This document shows positions 41,546 through 50,762 of a stretch of 64,000 nucleotides of DNA, piece by piece. The translations under genes and the position numbers were made by a program. Positions within the stretch are counted from its first letter, which is position 1. Every line of letters starts with the position of its first letter. A model generated the notes under the pieces. It made no database searches and was not told the origin of the DNA. It worked only from the letters and a program-made list of their open reading frames with translations. Source of the stretch: Fimbriimonadaceae bacterium. Lineage in GTDB: Bacteria; Armatimonadota; Fimbriimonadia; Fimbriimonadales; Fimbriimonadaceae. The stretch covers positions 1,582,605 to 1,646,604 of the forward strand of contig JAHBTE010000001.1 in assembly GCA_019638675.1 (NCBI GenBank), in the 5' to 3' direction.

Positions 41546-44500
41546 ATGTCATTTTTGGCGTTAGTTGCATTGGTGTCGACCGGGGCAAACGGCTCCGACA
41601 AGGGGCTGTGGCGGGTTCCGGCGAATGAGGTCGTGATTCAAAACGCTCGGATTGTGGTGAAGCCGGGCAAGGTCATTGATAAAGGGAACATTGTTCTGCG
41701 CGATGGAAAGATTGTCTCCGTCGGAGCGAAGGTTGATCCCGGCCCAAATACGGAAGTCATCGATGGAACAGGAATGACGGCGTACGCGGCGTTCATCCAT
41801 CCTCAGCTTTCGGCACGGATTAACGGGATTTCTCCGGCTACTGGCGGTGGAGGTCGGGGATTTGGCTCGACCCAAACTGCGGCGGAACAAGCGGCGGCAC
41901 AGAAAGAACGAGACGAAGATCCCTTTGGTCGAGCGCGGAATATGCTTTTGCAGTTCGCGGTGAAAGATGCCAAAGAAGTCGAAGTCGCGGCGATGAGCGA
42001 CTTGGCAAAGTCGGGATACGCGCTGGCGAACTTGAGCGCAATCGGCGGGATTATCGGCAGTGAGTCGCTGATTTATTCCACTGCATCAAACAAGCCAGAT
42101 ATGACAAAGGGCACGGATGCAGGGATGATTTCGTTCCGGCTGGGTGCACGCGGATTCGGCGGATATCCAAACTCGACGATGGGTGTGATTGCGTTCACCC
42201 GCCAGGCGCTAGCGGATGCGAAGGACTTCAAAGCAGGGACGGACGATCTGGCGATTTCTAAACTCGCGGCGGTTGCCAAAGGCGAAAAACTAGCGTTGTT
42301 TGAAGATGTGAACGGCGTTACTTTCTTCCAGGCGCAGTTAGTTGCCAAGGAATTTGCCCTCAAGCCAATCTATAGTTTCCGAGGTGATGTCGGGTCGGTG
42401 CTTGATTTGGTGAAGGTGAATGGCGCGAAGGTTTTTCTGCGTGGTTCGGTACCAAGCAAGCCAACAATTGGCGCAGATTTAGAAACGGTTTCCATCAACG
42501 GAGTGCGTAGCTACATCAGTGAAATGCAAGCCGGGGCAACATTGGAAAAAGCGAAAATCGGCTTCAGCTACGCTCCGGCAACGACAATCACACCGTTGGA
42601 TGGACTCCGCAGTTATGTGCGCGGCGGACTCAGTAGAGAGGCGGCGTTGGCCTCCGTTACGACTGAACCAGCTGCAGTTCTGGGTCTAGATGATGTCGGG
42701 ACAATCGAAGCTGGCAAACGGGCAAACATCACTCTGGTGCAGGGCGATGTATTTGATTCCAGTAGTCAGGTGATGGCGACCTTTGTCGACGGCGAACGAG
42801 TGGACTTCAAGATGCCGGAAAAGAAGAAGGCGGAAGATTTGAAGCCAGATTCGGTGATGAAGCTGCCGAAGCCGAATTACGAGCTGTTCCCAAAACCAGC
42901 AGAATCCACCCACGCGTTTCGACTTTATCGTAACGCAACGGTCTGGACTCAAGGGCCAAAAGGCAAGATTGAAAATTGTGATGTTCTGATTCAGGCGGGC
43001 AAGATCATCCAGGTCGGGCAGAAGTTAGAAGCTCCTCGCGGATGCCAAGTGGTAGATGCGACGGGCAAACATATTTCGCCCGGGATTTGGGATGCGCACA
43101 GCCACACGGGAATTAGCGGATCGGTAAACGAAGGTTCGAACATGGTGACGGTTGAGTGCAGGATTCGAGACGTAATTGATCCAACCGACCAAAACATATA
43201 CATTCAGCTTTCCGGCGGAACCGTTGGCGCAAATCAGCTTCATGGTTCGGCGAATGCGATTGGTGGTCAGAACAGTGTTGTTAAGTGGCGCTGGGGGCTG
43301 AGACCAACAGATTTTCCGGTTGCGGGAGCACCAGAAGGCGTAAAGTTCGCGCTCGGTCAAAACCCGATTCGGGAAGACGCTACGGGCGGCACTCAGCCTC
43401 CTGTAGGCGGAACGCTTTTGACATTCCGACCGCGCACTCGAATGGGGGTTGAAGAATCAATCCGACGTGCGTTGCAGTTAGGCAAGGAATACAACCAAGC
43501 TTGGGCTGATTTCCGCAGTGGCAAGACGAAAGTTCAGCCACGGCGAGACCTTCAATTAGAAGGTTTAGGCGAAATCGTTTCTGGTAAACGATGGGTTCAT
43601 AGCCACGGTTACAGAGCCGACGAGATGTTGATGCTGATACGGGTCACCAAGGAATATGGTGCACATCTCGCAACCCTGCAACACGTTTTGGAAGGGTACA
43701 AAATCGCGGACGAAATGAAAGATGCTGGAGTCGGTGGTTCCACGTTCTCTGACTGGTGGGGCTACAAGCTCGAAGCCTACGATGCGATCCCGTTTAACGC
43801 GGCATTGATGGATGCTCGCGGGGTTTCGGTCAGCGTGAACAGTGATAGCGACAACCATGCTCGGAGGCTGAACATTGAAGGCGCAAAATCCATGCGATAT
43901 GGCGGAGTTTCGGCAGAAAAAGCGCTGAGTTTTGTTACCATAGAACCTGCCAAGCAACTCGGAATTGCTGACCATACAGGTTCGTTAGAGGTTGGCAAAG
44001 ATGCCGACATGGCGGTTTGGTCGGATGACCCGACTAGCATTTATGCGGTTTGCTTGGAAACTTATGTTGACGGTATCAAGCGGTTCGACCGCGCTAACGA
44101 CGCAGCGCAACGGGTAGCCAGAGAAAAAGAAATCTTAGAAGCGAAAACCGCACTTGGATTAGATGCTCCTAAATTGGATGCAAATAGTCCATTTACTACT
44201 GGTGGAGATTCAAATACGAACGCGAATGTTGATTCAACGAGTGGTGCTTCGACTGCAAAATTCGGAGTTGGGCCGTTGCTCGGTCAACCAGGAACCGCCC
44301 GCTATCCACGCCAAGCAGTGTTGATTTCTGGAGCAACGGTTCACCCAATGGCGAAGGATCCGTTTGTCGGTGATGTGCTGATCGGTGGAGACGGAAAGAT
44401 TATCGCGGTTGGCAAGGTGCTGGAGGCTCCGAGTAGCAACTTGATTCGAGTTGACGGAACGGGCAAGCACCTTTACCCTGGCATGATTGATCCCGCAACT

Positions 44501-45610
44501 GGAATCGGCTTAAACGAAATCGGCCAAGTTCCAGCAAGTGATGATTCTTCAGAACGCGGGAACTTCCACCCTGACTATCGAGTGGAGCGTACGATCAACC
44601 CAGAATGGGAAACCATGGCAGTTGCACGAAATCAAGGAGTGCTGACGGTTGTGGTCAAACCTGGCGGCGGTGGAATCCCGGGCCAGGCGGCATTGATTCA
44701 CACGGAAGGTTATACGTGGGAAGACATGACGATTCAAGGCGGGCTTGCCTTGACTTATACGGTCGGTGGTGGCGGTGGACGATTCGGAGAAATTCGATTC
44801 GACGATAGTAAATGTTGTGGTGACTTTGATGTTGCTGGACACGATCACAATGCCTACGATGACGAAGAAATGACCTCGGGTAAAGAACTCGCGGAGATTC
44901 AGCAAGGCGGAGGAAGTTCGATGGACGGGCTTTCTAAGCAACTGCAGGATGCACGGGATTACGCAAAATCCAGAGCTGAAGCAACAGCTGAAAAGCCCGT
45001 GGCGGTTGACCAACGGCAGGAAGCGATGCTGAAGGTTGTGAACGGCGAGCTTCCGGTTCTGATCAGTGCCAATGGAGCGGCGGATATCAAGGCTTGCGTG
45101 GCTTGGGCAGAAAAAGAAAACGTGCGGATTATGCTGTACGGCTGTTCCGGTGCTGGAGAAATCGCGGAGTGGCTCGCCGAAAAGCAAGTGCCGATCTGCC
45201 TCGCGGCAGTGTTTGGTATGCCACGGACTGATCAACCAGTGGATTACTTCTACAACTTGCCGGCACGACTCGCCAAGGCTGGTGTGAAGTTCTGCCTGAC
45301 AACCAATGACGACAAGGACACCCGCCAGCTCCGCGACCAAGCAGGTTGGGCGGCAGCTTACGGCATGAATCACGAAGATGCGGTGAGAAGCATCACTTAC
45401 TGGACGGCTCAAGTGATGGGAATTGAAGATCGCCTTGGTTCGATTCAGGTTGGGCTAGATGGAACGGTGATCCTAACGGACGGCGACTTGCTTGAAACTA
45501 GAACAAAGGTTCTTCGAGCCTGGATTCAGGGCCGGGAAGTTGACTTGGCGAGCAGACAAACACGCCTGTACGACAAGTACAAAGCTCGCCCGATTCCTGG
45601 GTTGCCATAA
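41546..45610 (+). CDS. Triple amidohydrolase-domain secreted protein
   Basis: A 1354-residue protein with a weak signal sequence and three successive amidohydrolase-like units (about 25-425, 455-870 and 925-1350). Each starts with a composite-domain strand pattern such as VVIQNARIVVKPG, RLYRNATVWTQGP and VLISGATVHPMAK, and then a D-x-x-G line. Only the middle unit keeps the metal motif (H518-S-H520 in WDAHSHTG). The first reads FIHPQLS and the third MIDPATG, so these are probably non-catalytic. The later His/Asp residues of unit 2 also look intact (HSHGYRAD, SVNSDSDNHARR). The substrate is unknown; imidazolonepropionase-like or peptidase-like activity is possible. Confidence 0.9.
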   Translation: MSFLALVALVSTGANGSDKGLWRVPANEVVIQNARIVVKPGKVIDKGNIVLRDGKIVSVGAKVDPGPNTEVIDGTGMTAYAAFIHPQLSARINGISPATGGGGRGFGSTQTAAEQAAAQKERDEDPFGRARNMLLQFAVKDAKEVEVAAMSDLAKSGYALANLSAIGGIIGSESLIYSTASNKPDMTKGTDAGMISFRLGARGFGGYPNSTMGVIAFTRQALADAKDFKAGTDDLAISKLAAVAKGEKLALFEDVNGVTFFQAQLVAKEFALKPIYSFRGDVGSVLDLVKVNGAKVFLRGSVPSKPTIGADLETVSINGVRSYISEMQAGATLEKAKIGFSYAPATTITPLDGLRSYVRGGLSREAALASVTTEPAAVLGLDDVGTIEAGKRANITLVQGDVFDSSSQVMATFVDGERVDFKMPEKKKAEDLKPDSVMKLPKPNYELFPKPAESTHAFRLYRNATVWTQGPKGKIENCDVLIQAGKIIQVGQKLEAPRGCQVVDATGKHISPGIWDAHSHTGISGSVNEGSNMVTVECRIRDVIDPTDQNIYIQLSGGTVGANQLHGSANAIGGQNSVVKWRWGLRPTDFPVAGAPEGVKFALGQNPIREDATGGTQPPVGGTLLTFRPRTRMGVEESIRRALQLGKEYNQAWADFRSGKTKVQPRRDLQLEGLGEIVSGKRWVHSHGYRADEMLMLIRVTKEYGAHLATLQHVLEGYKIADEMKDAGVGGSTFSDWWGYKLEAYDAIPFNAALMDARGVSVSVNSDSDNHARRLNIEGAKSMRYGGVSAEKALSFVTIEPAKQLGIADHTGSLEVGKDADMAVWSDDPTSIYAVCLETYVDGIKRFDRANDAAQRVAREKEILEAKTALGLDAPKLDANSPFTTGGDSNTNANVDSTSGASTAKFGVGPLLGQPGTARYPRQAVLISGATVHPMAKDPFVGDVLIGGDGKIIAVGKVLEAPSSNLIRVDGTGKHLYPGMIDPATGIGLNEIGQVPASDDSSERGNFHPDYRVERTINPEWETMAVARNQGVLTVVVKPGGGGIPGQAALIHTEGYTWEDMTIQGGLALTYTVGGGGGRFGEIRFDDSKCCGDFDVAGHDHNAYDDEEMTSGKELAEIQQGGGSSMDGLSKQLQDARDYAKSRAEATAEKPVAVDQRQEAMLKVVNGELPVLISANGAADIKACVAWAEKENVRIMLYGCSGAGEIAEWLAEKQVPICLAAVFGMPRTDQPVDYFYNLPARLAKAGVKFCLTTNDDKDTRQLRDQAGWAAAYGMNHEDAVRSITYWTAQVMGIEDRLGSIQVGLDGTVILTDGDLLETRTKVLRAWIQGREVDLASRQTRLYDKYKARPIPGLP

Positions 45611-45630
45611 GCGCAAACCATCTCAAATAG

Positions 45631-45668
45631 GCCTCTATTTCTGGTTGAAATCGGAAATAGAGGCTTTT
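45631..45668 (+). terminator. Rho-independent terminator of the amidohydrolase gene
   Basis: GCCTCTATTTC (45631-45641) and GAAATAGAGGC (45654-45664) form an 11-base perfect stem followed by TTTT. It begins 20 bases after the stop. Confidence 0.9.
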
Positions 45669-45765
45669 CCTTTATGTTCTCTTCGCCCCTCTTTATTCTG
45701 CCTTTACAGGCTGAATCGTAAGATTAAATAACAGTAGAGGGAATCTACAAGGAGAACAACAAAAA

Positions 45766-46191
45766 ATGAAATGGAACGAGATTGAAGGACATTGGACAAC
45801 ACTGAAAGGTAAAGCTAAAACCCGATGGGGTCGCATGACTGATGACGACTTTGATCAAATCCAGGGTCGCCGAGACCAGCTTGTAGGATTTTTGCAATCG
45901 CGCTACGCGATGACTCTTGAACAAGCGGAAACCGAAGTGAACCACTTTGTTGACGAATGTCAAATTGATCGCCACAACTGGTTCGGTTTGACCAACGACG
46001 CAGATTCGGCTCTCAAAGGCGGAGCGATTGCGGGTGCAGTAGTCGGCGGCATTGCTGGCGCGGCACTTGGGCCAGGTGGAGCAGTTGGCGGAGCGGCGAT
46101 CGGCGGAGCACTTGGTGGCGCAGGTTCAGCTGCTGCAGTGCAAGCCATTGATAAAGTGGACGAAGACGGTTCACCTGGCGAACACCACTAG
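45766..46191 (+). CDS. CsbD-like protein with glycine-zipper region
   Basis: A 141-residue protein. Residues 1-60 (MKWNEIEGHWTTLKGKAKTRWGRMTDDDFDQIQGRRDQLVGFLQSRY) are a CsbD domain, a stress-linked helical hairpin of unknown role. Residues 85-130 are a Gly/Ala-rich glycine zipper (AIAGAVVGGIAGAALGPGGAVGG), suggesting membrane association. AGGAG lies upstream of the ATG and a terminator follows. Confidence 0.88.
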   Translation: MKWNEIEGHWTTLKGKAKTRWGRMTDDDFDQIQGRRDQLVGFLQSRYAMTLEQAETEVNHFVDECQIDRHNWFGLTNDADSALKGGAIAGAVVGGIAGAALGPGGAVGGAAIGGALGGAGSAAAVQAIDKVDEDGSPGEHH

Positions 46192-46231
46192 ACTACGACT
46201 TTTCTAACCCCGTTTGACAGTCATTGAAATG

Positions 46232-46261
46232 GCCGCGCTCGCCCTAGCGCGGCACTTTTTT
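46232..46261 (+). terminator. Rho-independent terminator of the CsbD-like gene
   Basis: GCCGCGCT (46232-46239) pairs with AGCGCGGC (46246-46253) around a 6-base loop, and a TTTTTT run follows. It sits 40 bases after the stop. Confidence 0.9.
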
Positions 46262-46299
46262 GCGTCGGATACCAGGCCATAAACGTATGGACATAATGC

Positions 46300-46572
46300 A
46301 TGGAGCACGAAGAAGGCAAAACTGAAGATTGGGCGAAGGAGTTGGCGGAACAAATACGCCAGCAGAATATTCTGCTCGAAAAACAGTTGAAGTTCGGCCG
46401 AAACTGGCGCGTGCAAATGCGAAATGGGCTGATTCAAGGATTTTCTTTTGCCGTTGGTGCATCCATCCTTGTGAGTACGATAATATGGTTAATCAAACCT
46501 CTTAAAGGTATTGAAGCGTTGCGTCCGGCGATTGAACAGCTTTCTCAGGATTTACAACGTCGCGGAAGGTAG
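46300..46572 (+). CDS. DUF5665-like small membrane protein
   Basis: A 90-residue protein: a charged helix (WAKELAEQIRQQNILLEKQLKFGRNW), one hydrophobic segment (GFSFAVGASILVSTIIWLI) and an amphipathic C-terminal helix ending LSQDLQRRGR. This matches the DUF5665 layout. It is probably a single-pass inner membrane protein of unknown role. Confidence 0.75.
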   Translation: MEHEEGKTEDWAKELAEQIRQQNILLEKQLKFGRNWRVQMRNGLIQGFSFAVGASILVSTIIWLIKPLKGIEALRPAIEQLSQDLQRRGR

Positions 46573-46575
46573 GTC

Positions 46576-46953
46576 TTATTTACACGCGGCGATGCAGTCA
46601 ATTTCGATGCCGCAACCTCGATTAAGAGTTCCGCACGGAATAATAGCGCGGGCGGGACGGTAGTCGCCGAACCATTCCGCTAAAGTAGCGTTGACCACCG
46701 CCCAGTCGGCAATGTCGGCCAGGAAGACGTTGAGCTTGAGAATGTGGTTCCGATCAGAGCCAGCGGCGATGAGCACAGTTTCTAGATTTTTCAGGCTGAT
46801 CTTGGCTTGTTTATCAATGGGACCGAGTTGGGCAACGCCATCCACCATGGGGAGTTGACCAGATACGTAAACCGTTCCGTTGTGAACCACGGCGGGGCTG
46901 TAGTGTCCGGCGGGCTTGGGGAATGAATCTGGCTGGATGAACTGGATTGACAT
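46576..46953 (-). CDS. RidA-family protein
   Basis: From ATG 46953 the protein has 125 residues, beginning SIQFIQPDSFPKPAGHYSPAVVHNGTVYVSGQLP, the normal RidA start. ISLKNLETVLIAAGSDRNHILKLNVFLADI and RPARAIIPCGTLNRGCGIEIDCIA complete the chorismate-mutase-like fold. The Arg of RPAR that binds imine intermediates is present. A longer frame to 47028 adds unconserved residues. It probably hydrolyses reactive enamines/imines. Confidence 0.9.
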   Translation of the reverse strand: MSIQFIQPDSFPKPAGHYSPAVVHNGTVYVSGQLPMVDGVAQLGPIDKQAKISLKNLETVLIAAGSDRNHILKLNVFLADIADWAVVNATLAEWFGDYRPARAIIPCGTLNRGCGIEIDCIAACK

Positions 46954-47056
46954 AGCCAAATGTTGGCACGTTCTGGATGAGTGCGACTGAATCTCTTGAA
47001 GAAGCTGCTGTAGTTGGCTAGTAGTCAAGCCCCTTTCGAAACGCCTTTAAATCCAT

Positions 47057-47623
47057 TCAGTGATACTCCTGGGAGGCGGTAATCTGCTTGACCTCTCCGT
47101 TGGTATAGAGGATGTTAAGTAAGACTGGTTCACCTGGCTTGCCGTGAACAGCATCAATAAACGGATCTACTAATACGGGATAATTGCTTGGATCTTTTTC
47201 ATAGAGTTCGTTGCGGCTCAAGCCCGACCCAAATATATTGTCTTTAATATCAAGAGGAACATTGGAAAAAAAACCAAGCTTTGAGTGGCTCAATATTTCG
47301 GGCGGAGCTAGAGGAGATTGAAAACATTCCTTGCCATCAGTTCCGGTGTACTGTGTTCGAATGTATCCGTACATCTTATGAAGACCATACATACTGAATT
47401 CATGACTATCGTTGTCGGCACTGTAAAGCATGACTGCCTTGTAAACATTTGCCAGCCGTTTTTGCGATTCATAATCAGCTTTGTCCCGTGGCTGTTCGAG
47501 CCAGTAGTAAAAATCTTTTGCAAAGTGAAGTTGCTTGGAATGTGCATGTGTGGTTCGTAGCAATAACGATAAAGAGATGCCGCATGCAAGGCCAGTGACT
47601 ATCATCCAATAACGTGCTTTCAT
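47057..47623 (-). CDS. Prepilin-like/DUF1559-type exported protein
   Basis: A 188-residue protein with an N-terminal hydrophobic segment (MKARYWMIVTGLACGISLSLLLR). KRLANVYKAVMLYSADND near residues 55-73 and a C-terminal NILYTNGEVKQI recall the globular part of type II secretion pseudopilins common in Armatimonadota and Planctomycetota. The canonical prepilin cleavage motif is absent, so processing is doubtful. The role is unknown. Confidence 0.6.
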   Translation of the reverse strand: MKARYWMIVTGLACGISLSLLLRTTHAHSKQLHFAKDFYYWLEQPRDKADYESQKRLANVYKAVMLYSADNDSHEFSMYGLHKMYGYIRTQYTGTDGKECFQSPLAPPEILSHSKLGFFSNVPLDIKDNIFGSGLSRNELYEKDPSNYPVLVDPFIDAVHGKPGEPVLLNILYTNGEVKQITASQEYH

Positions 47624-47685
47624 AATTAACCTAGCTTGGAGATGAAGTCATTTTATTTTATATCAAACTCTGAGGATGAGTTGCT

Positions 47686-49143
47686 TTATCTGCCGCGCAG
47701 GATCATTTTTCCGTTTCTTGCCCCGGTGAGATAGCCATTACGCATGGTGATTTGCCCGGATACGATCACGGCTTTGACTCCAGTACTGAGTTTGGTGGGA
47801 TCTGTAGGAGTCGCGTGATCTTGGATAGTTTTGGGGTCGAAGATTGTGATATCGGCGATGTAATTGGGTTTAAGCTCACCGCGTTCATGCAACTGATATG
47901 TTCGGGCGGTGAGGGCCGTCATCTTGCGGATGGCTTCTTCTAGCGAAATGGTTTTGCGCTCGCGGACGTATCGGGCGAGAACACGAGGAAACGATCCGGC
48001 ACCGCGCGGGTGCGAACCGCCGATGCTGCCATCACTGCAGAACATTGTTCGGGCAGAGCGGATGAAGTTTTCCAAATCAGGTTCGGTCATGGCAGTGACG
48101 ACTACCGACTCGCCACCTTCACCTTGAGTTTTATCGAGGATTTCCTGGATGATGGAGATTGCGTCCTTGCCCGTTTCCTTAGCAATCACATCAAGGGTTT
48201 TTCCAGCCCACGCGGGATTGTGGATGTATCTGGAGAGACGAACATTTTGAGGGCCACCGACATCGGCGAGTCCCTTTTCCCAGATATTTCTATCCTTCCA
48301 ATCGCGGCTTGGCGTGAGGGCGGCAATGGTGGATTGCCAACAGAGGTAGGGGTAAACATCGGCGGTGAAGGGGGGATTTGCGGTGATGCGGTTGACTTCG
48401 TTGGCGCGGTTCCAAACAGCGAAGGTTCCGAGTTTGACGTGAGAAATTTGAGCAGGAATATTGGCTTTGCTGGAAATTTCCTGCAGTTCGGCGATTGCCT
48501 TGAAAACAGAATCTCCTTCATCACGCATATGCGAGATATACATTCCCTGATACTTGGCGGCGACTTTACTGAGGGCGATGAGTTCATCCGTACCGCTGTA
48601 GTAACCAGGGTCGTATTCGAGTCCGCTACTTACGCCGAGAGCGCCGTCCTTCATATCTTGTTCGACTAACGCTTGCATTTGGGTGACTTCGCTGGCGGTA
48701 GCGGGGCGTTTATAATCGTTGCCCATGATGGCGGCGCGGATTCCGCCGTGGCCAGAAAACGACGCAAAGTTGATCGTGGGTTTTACGCTGGCGTAATCGG
48801 CAAATGCTTGCTTGATGGGCTTGTTCCACCCACCATCCTGACCAACAACGGCAGTAGTGATTCCTTGAGTGAGTTGAGAAATCGCAGTTGGTTCGGCCAT
48901 GACTCCGCTGCTGGCATGGGAATGGGCATCGATGAATCCGGGGCTGACGACGAGGCCCTTGGCATCAAGGAGCTTTTCGCCCGGTCGAGGAGCCAGGCTA
49001 GGTTTGATTTCGATGATCCGAGTGCCTTCGATTCGGAGATCGGCTCGGTAGCCAGGTTTGCCTGTGCCATCGACAATGGTTCCGCCTTGAATGAGAATGC
49101 TGGTTGGGGCGATGGCGATTGCGAGAAGGGATGAGAGGATCAT
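47686..49143 (-). CDS. N-acyl-D-amino-acid deacylase (amidohydrolase)
   Basis: A 485-residue D-aminoacylase-type amidohydrolase with a short signal. PGFIDAHSHASSG provides H74-x-H76; further ligands lie in GALGVSSGLEYDPGYYSGTDEL, MYISHMRDEGD and PAQISHVKLGTFAVW. FCSDGSIGGSHPRGAGSFPRVLARYVRE and LHERGELKPNYIADITIFDP are typical of the family. It probably hydrolyses N-acyl-D-amino acids or D-peptide-like wall fragments in the periplasm. It overlaps the upstream beta-helix gene by 4 bases. Confidence 0.92.
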   Translation of the reverse strand: MILSSLLAIAIAPTSILIQGGTIVDGTGKPGYRADLRIEGTRIIEIKPSLAPRPGEKLLDAKGLVVSPGFIDAHSHASSGVMAEPTAISQLTQGITTAVVGQDGGWNKPIKQAFADYASVKPTINFASFSGHGGIRAAIMGNDYKRPATASEVTQMQALVEQDMKDGALGVSSGLEYDPGYYSGTDELIALSKVAAKYQGMYISHMRDEGDSVFKAIAELQEISSKANIPAQISHVKLGTFAVWNRANEVNRITANPPFTADVYPYLCWQSTIAALTPSRDWKDRNIWEKGLADVGGPQNVRLSRYIHNPAWAGKTLDVIAKETGKDAISIIQEILDKTQGEGGESVVVTAMTEPDLENFIRSARTMFCSDGSIGGSHPRGAGSFPRVLARYVRERKTISLEEAIRKMTALTARTYQLHERGELKPNYIADITIFDPKTIQDHATPTDPTKLSTGVKAVIVSGQITMRNGYLTGARNGKMILRGR

Positions 49144-50288
49144 GGTTTTACAGGGAAGGCGTGGGCTCCGACTTTGGCGGCGGGCCCCTTGGGATTAACA
49201 TAAATGTCAATGTCGAAATCACTCAATTTATGTTGTGGATCTTTGCCACGGATTTCGCTTGATTCAATGATATTTGAATTCGGTTTTTCTGTTCCTGGTT
49301 TATCAATACAAAACCAAAAGTTATTGCTGAACAAAATAGATTTTGGGTTTGTGCCGCTACCAACGTTGATGCCGTTCTCTGACCACTTATCTGAATTAAA
49401 CAGGATTAAGTTCGAATCCACCTTGTTGTTACCGCAAGGAATAAAATCTTGCTCCCTTGATTCTTGCAAGATTCTGAACGCCCATTTTAACGGCTTATAT
49501 ATCGTATTAAATCTAACTTTTGAGTTGGTACAACCGACCATAGCAATACTCGCTGTTGCTCCCAACATTGTGCACCCTTGTACTGTGATGTTTTTGGCTT
49601 CTACCCTTTGACCTTCGGGCATAGAATCAAGCGGAGGGCGGAAGAATTCTCTGCCCGTGCTGCCTCCAATGTTTATGGTTCGCTGCCCGGCATCCTTAAA
49701 TCTGCACCTTTCAATTGTTACGTTGCTCGTTCCGCCTTTAAGTTGAATGGCATTATCTCCACCAGAGGAAAGAATTGAGTTCTTGATGACTCCGTTGTGA
49801 CACCCGACCATATCAATTCCAGAGCCTCCCCATTTACCAATAAGGCAGTCTTCAATTGAAAAATCTTGAACACCGGATAGTTTGATGGCGTCGTTATTGC
49901 CCACTGGCGTATTAAACACCGTCAATCGACTAATTTCAATGTGATTTGCGGGTGTTGAAGGTGAGCCGCCGTCATCAATGTTTAGGCCGTTCGTTTTGAC
50001 ATCTTGGATATTAATGTTGCGTATTTTGAGGTAGCTCGGTTTTGAAAAGTGAATACCATTCCCACCCTTAAATGTTGGAAAAAGATATGGGTGCTCGTTT
50101 GCAATGGTTATTGGCTTTTCCGCCGTTCCTTGCAAATTCGATTGGAAAATGCCGCCTTGGTAATCGCCAGGGGCAATGAGAATTGTCACTCCCGGCCTGG
50201 CGTTTTTGAGGGCGTTTTGCAACTCTGCGTCAGTGGAAACACGAACCTCTTGCGGCGCGATCACCAATGCAAAAATTGCGGCTAGCAT
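49140..50288 (-). CDS. Secreted right-handed beta-helix protein
   Basis: A 382-residue protein from ATG 50288 with a signal (MLAAIFALVIAPQEV). The rest is a parallel beta-helix with the Beta_helix/NosD-like ladder: KIRNINIQDVKTNGLNI, IEDCLIGKWGGSGIDMVG, NSILSSGGDNAIQLKGG, VTIERCRFKDAG. The N-terminal TILIAPGDYQGG is a DUF1565-type lead. Such folds bind or cleave polysaccharides; no lyase residues are certain. The frame could extend to 50369, but no signal supports that. Translation is coupled to the downstream deacylase by a 4-base overlap. Confidence 0.85.
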   Translation of the reverse strand: MLAAIFALVIAPQEVRVSTDAELQNALKNARPGVTILIAPGDYQGGIFQSNLQGTAEKPITIANEHPYLFPTFKGGNGIHFSKPSYLKIRNINIQDVKTNGLNIDDGGSPSTPANHIEISRLTVFNTPVGNNDAIKLSGVQDFSIEDCLIGKWGGSGIDMVGCHNGVIKNSILSSGGDNAIQLKGGTSNVTIERCRFKDAGQRTINIGGSTGREFFRPPLDSMPEGQRVEAKNITVQGCTMLGATASIAMVGCTNSKVRFNTIYKPLKWAFRILQESREQDFIPCGNNKVDSNLILFNSDKWSENGINVGSGTNPKSILFSNNFWFCIDKPGTEKPNSNIIESSEIRGKDPQHKLSDFDIDIYVNPKGPAAKVGAHAFPVKP

Positions 50289-50328
50289 ATTGTGATTATA
50301 AGCCGGAAATCGGGGGATAATTCCGTCA

Positions 50329-50748
50329 ATGATTGAGATTTCACGCGAACGAGCACTGATTGATCGCAAGTGCGTTTACCAGTGGATGAAGGAGTCTTAC
50401 TGGGCGGACGAGCGGACGCAAGATGTGATTGATCAGTCAATTGAAAATTCCGACTGCTGGAGTGCTTTTCAAAATGGCGTCATGGTCGGATTTGCCCGCG
50501 TGATTACCGATCGGGCGACCTTCGCTTGGCTTTGCGACGTTTTTGTGGGCGAGGAGTATAGAGGTCGCGGGGTTTCTACCGCGTTGATGGATGCGATCAT
50601 GGGTTGTGAGGAGTACGCAACCGTGCGATGGATGCTGGGCACGCGGGATGCGCACGGGCTATACGAAAAGTATGGATTTGAGATTTCAAAAGCCTGCGAC
50701 CGGTGGATGGTGAAAGGATTTCGTAATCGATTTCCAAACGATTGCTAA
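50329..50748 (+). CDS. GNAT-family N-acetyltransferase
   Basis: A 139-residue GNAT: WSAFQNGVMVGFARVITDRATFAWLCDVFVGEEYRGRGVSTALMDAIMG, with motif A at EYRGRGVSTAL, and a final HGLYEKYGFE. It is close to the YjgM-like small acetyltransferases. The substrate is unknown. Confidence 0.93.
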   Translation: MIEISRERALIDRKCVYQWMKESYWADERTQDVIDQSIENSDCWSAFQNGVMVGFARVITDRATFAWLCDVFVGEEYRGRGVSTALMDAIMGCEEYATVRWMLGTRDAHGLYEKYGFEISKACDRWMVKGFRNRFPNDC

Positions 50749-50762
50749 GCTAATTTTTCTGG

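Noticed and set aside
44549-45412. 287-codon minus-strand frame inside the triple amidohydrolase gene
   Set aside because: Shadow of the well-supported plus-strand gene; sequence resembles no family.
48010-48669. 219-codon plus-strand frame opposite the D-aminoacylase
   Set aside because: Shadow of a gene with clear catalytic motifs.
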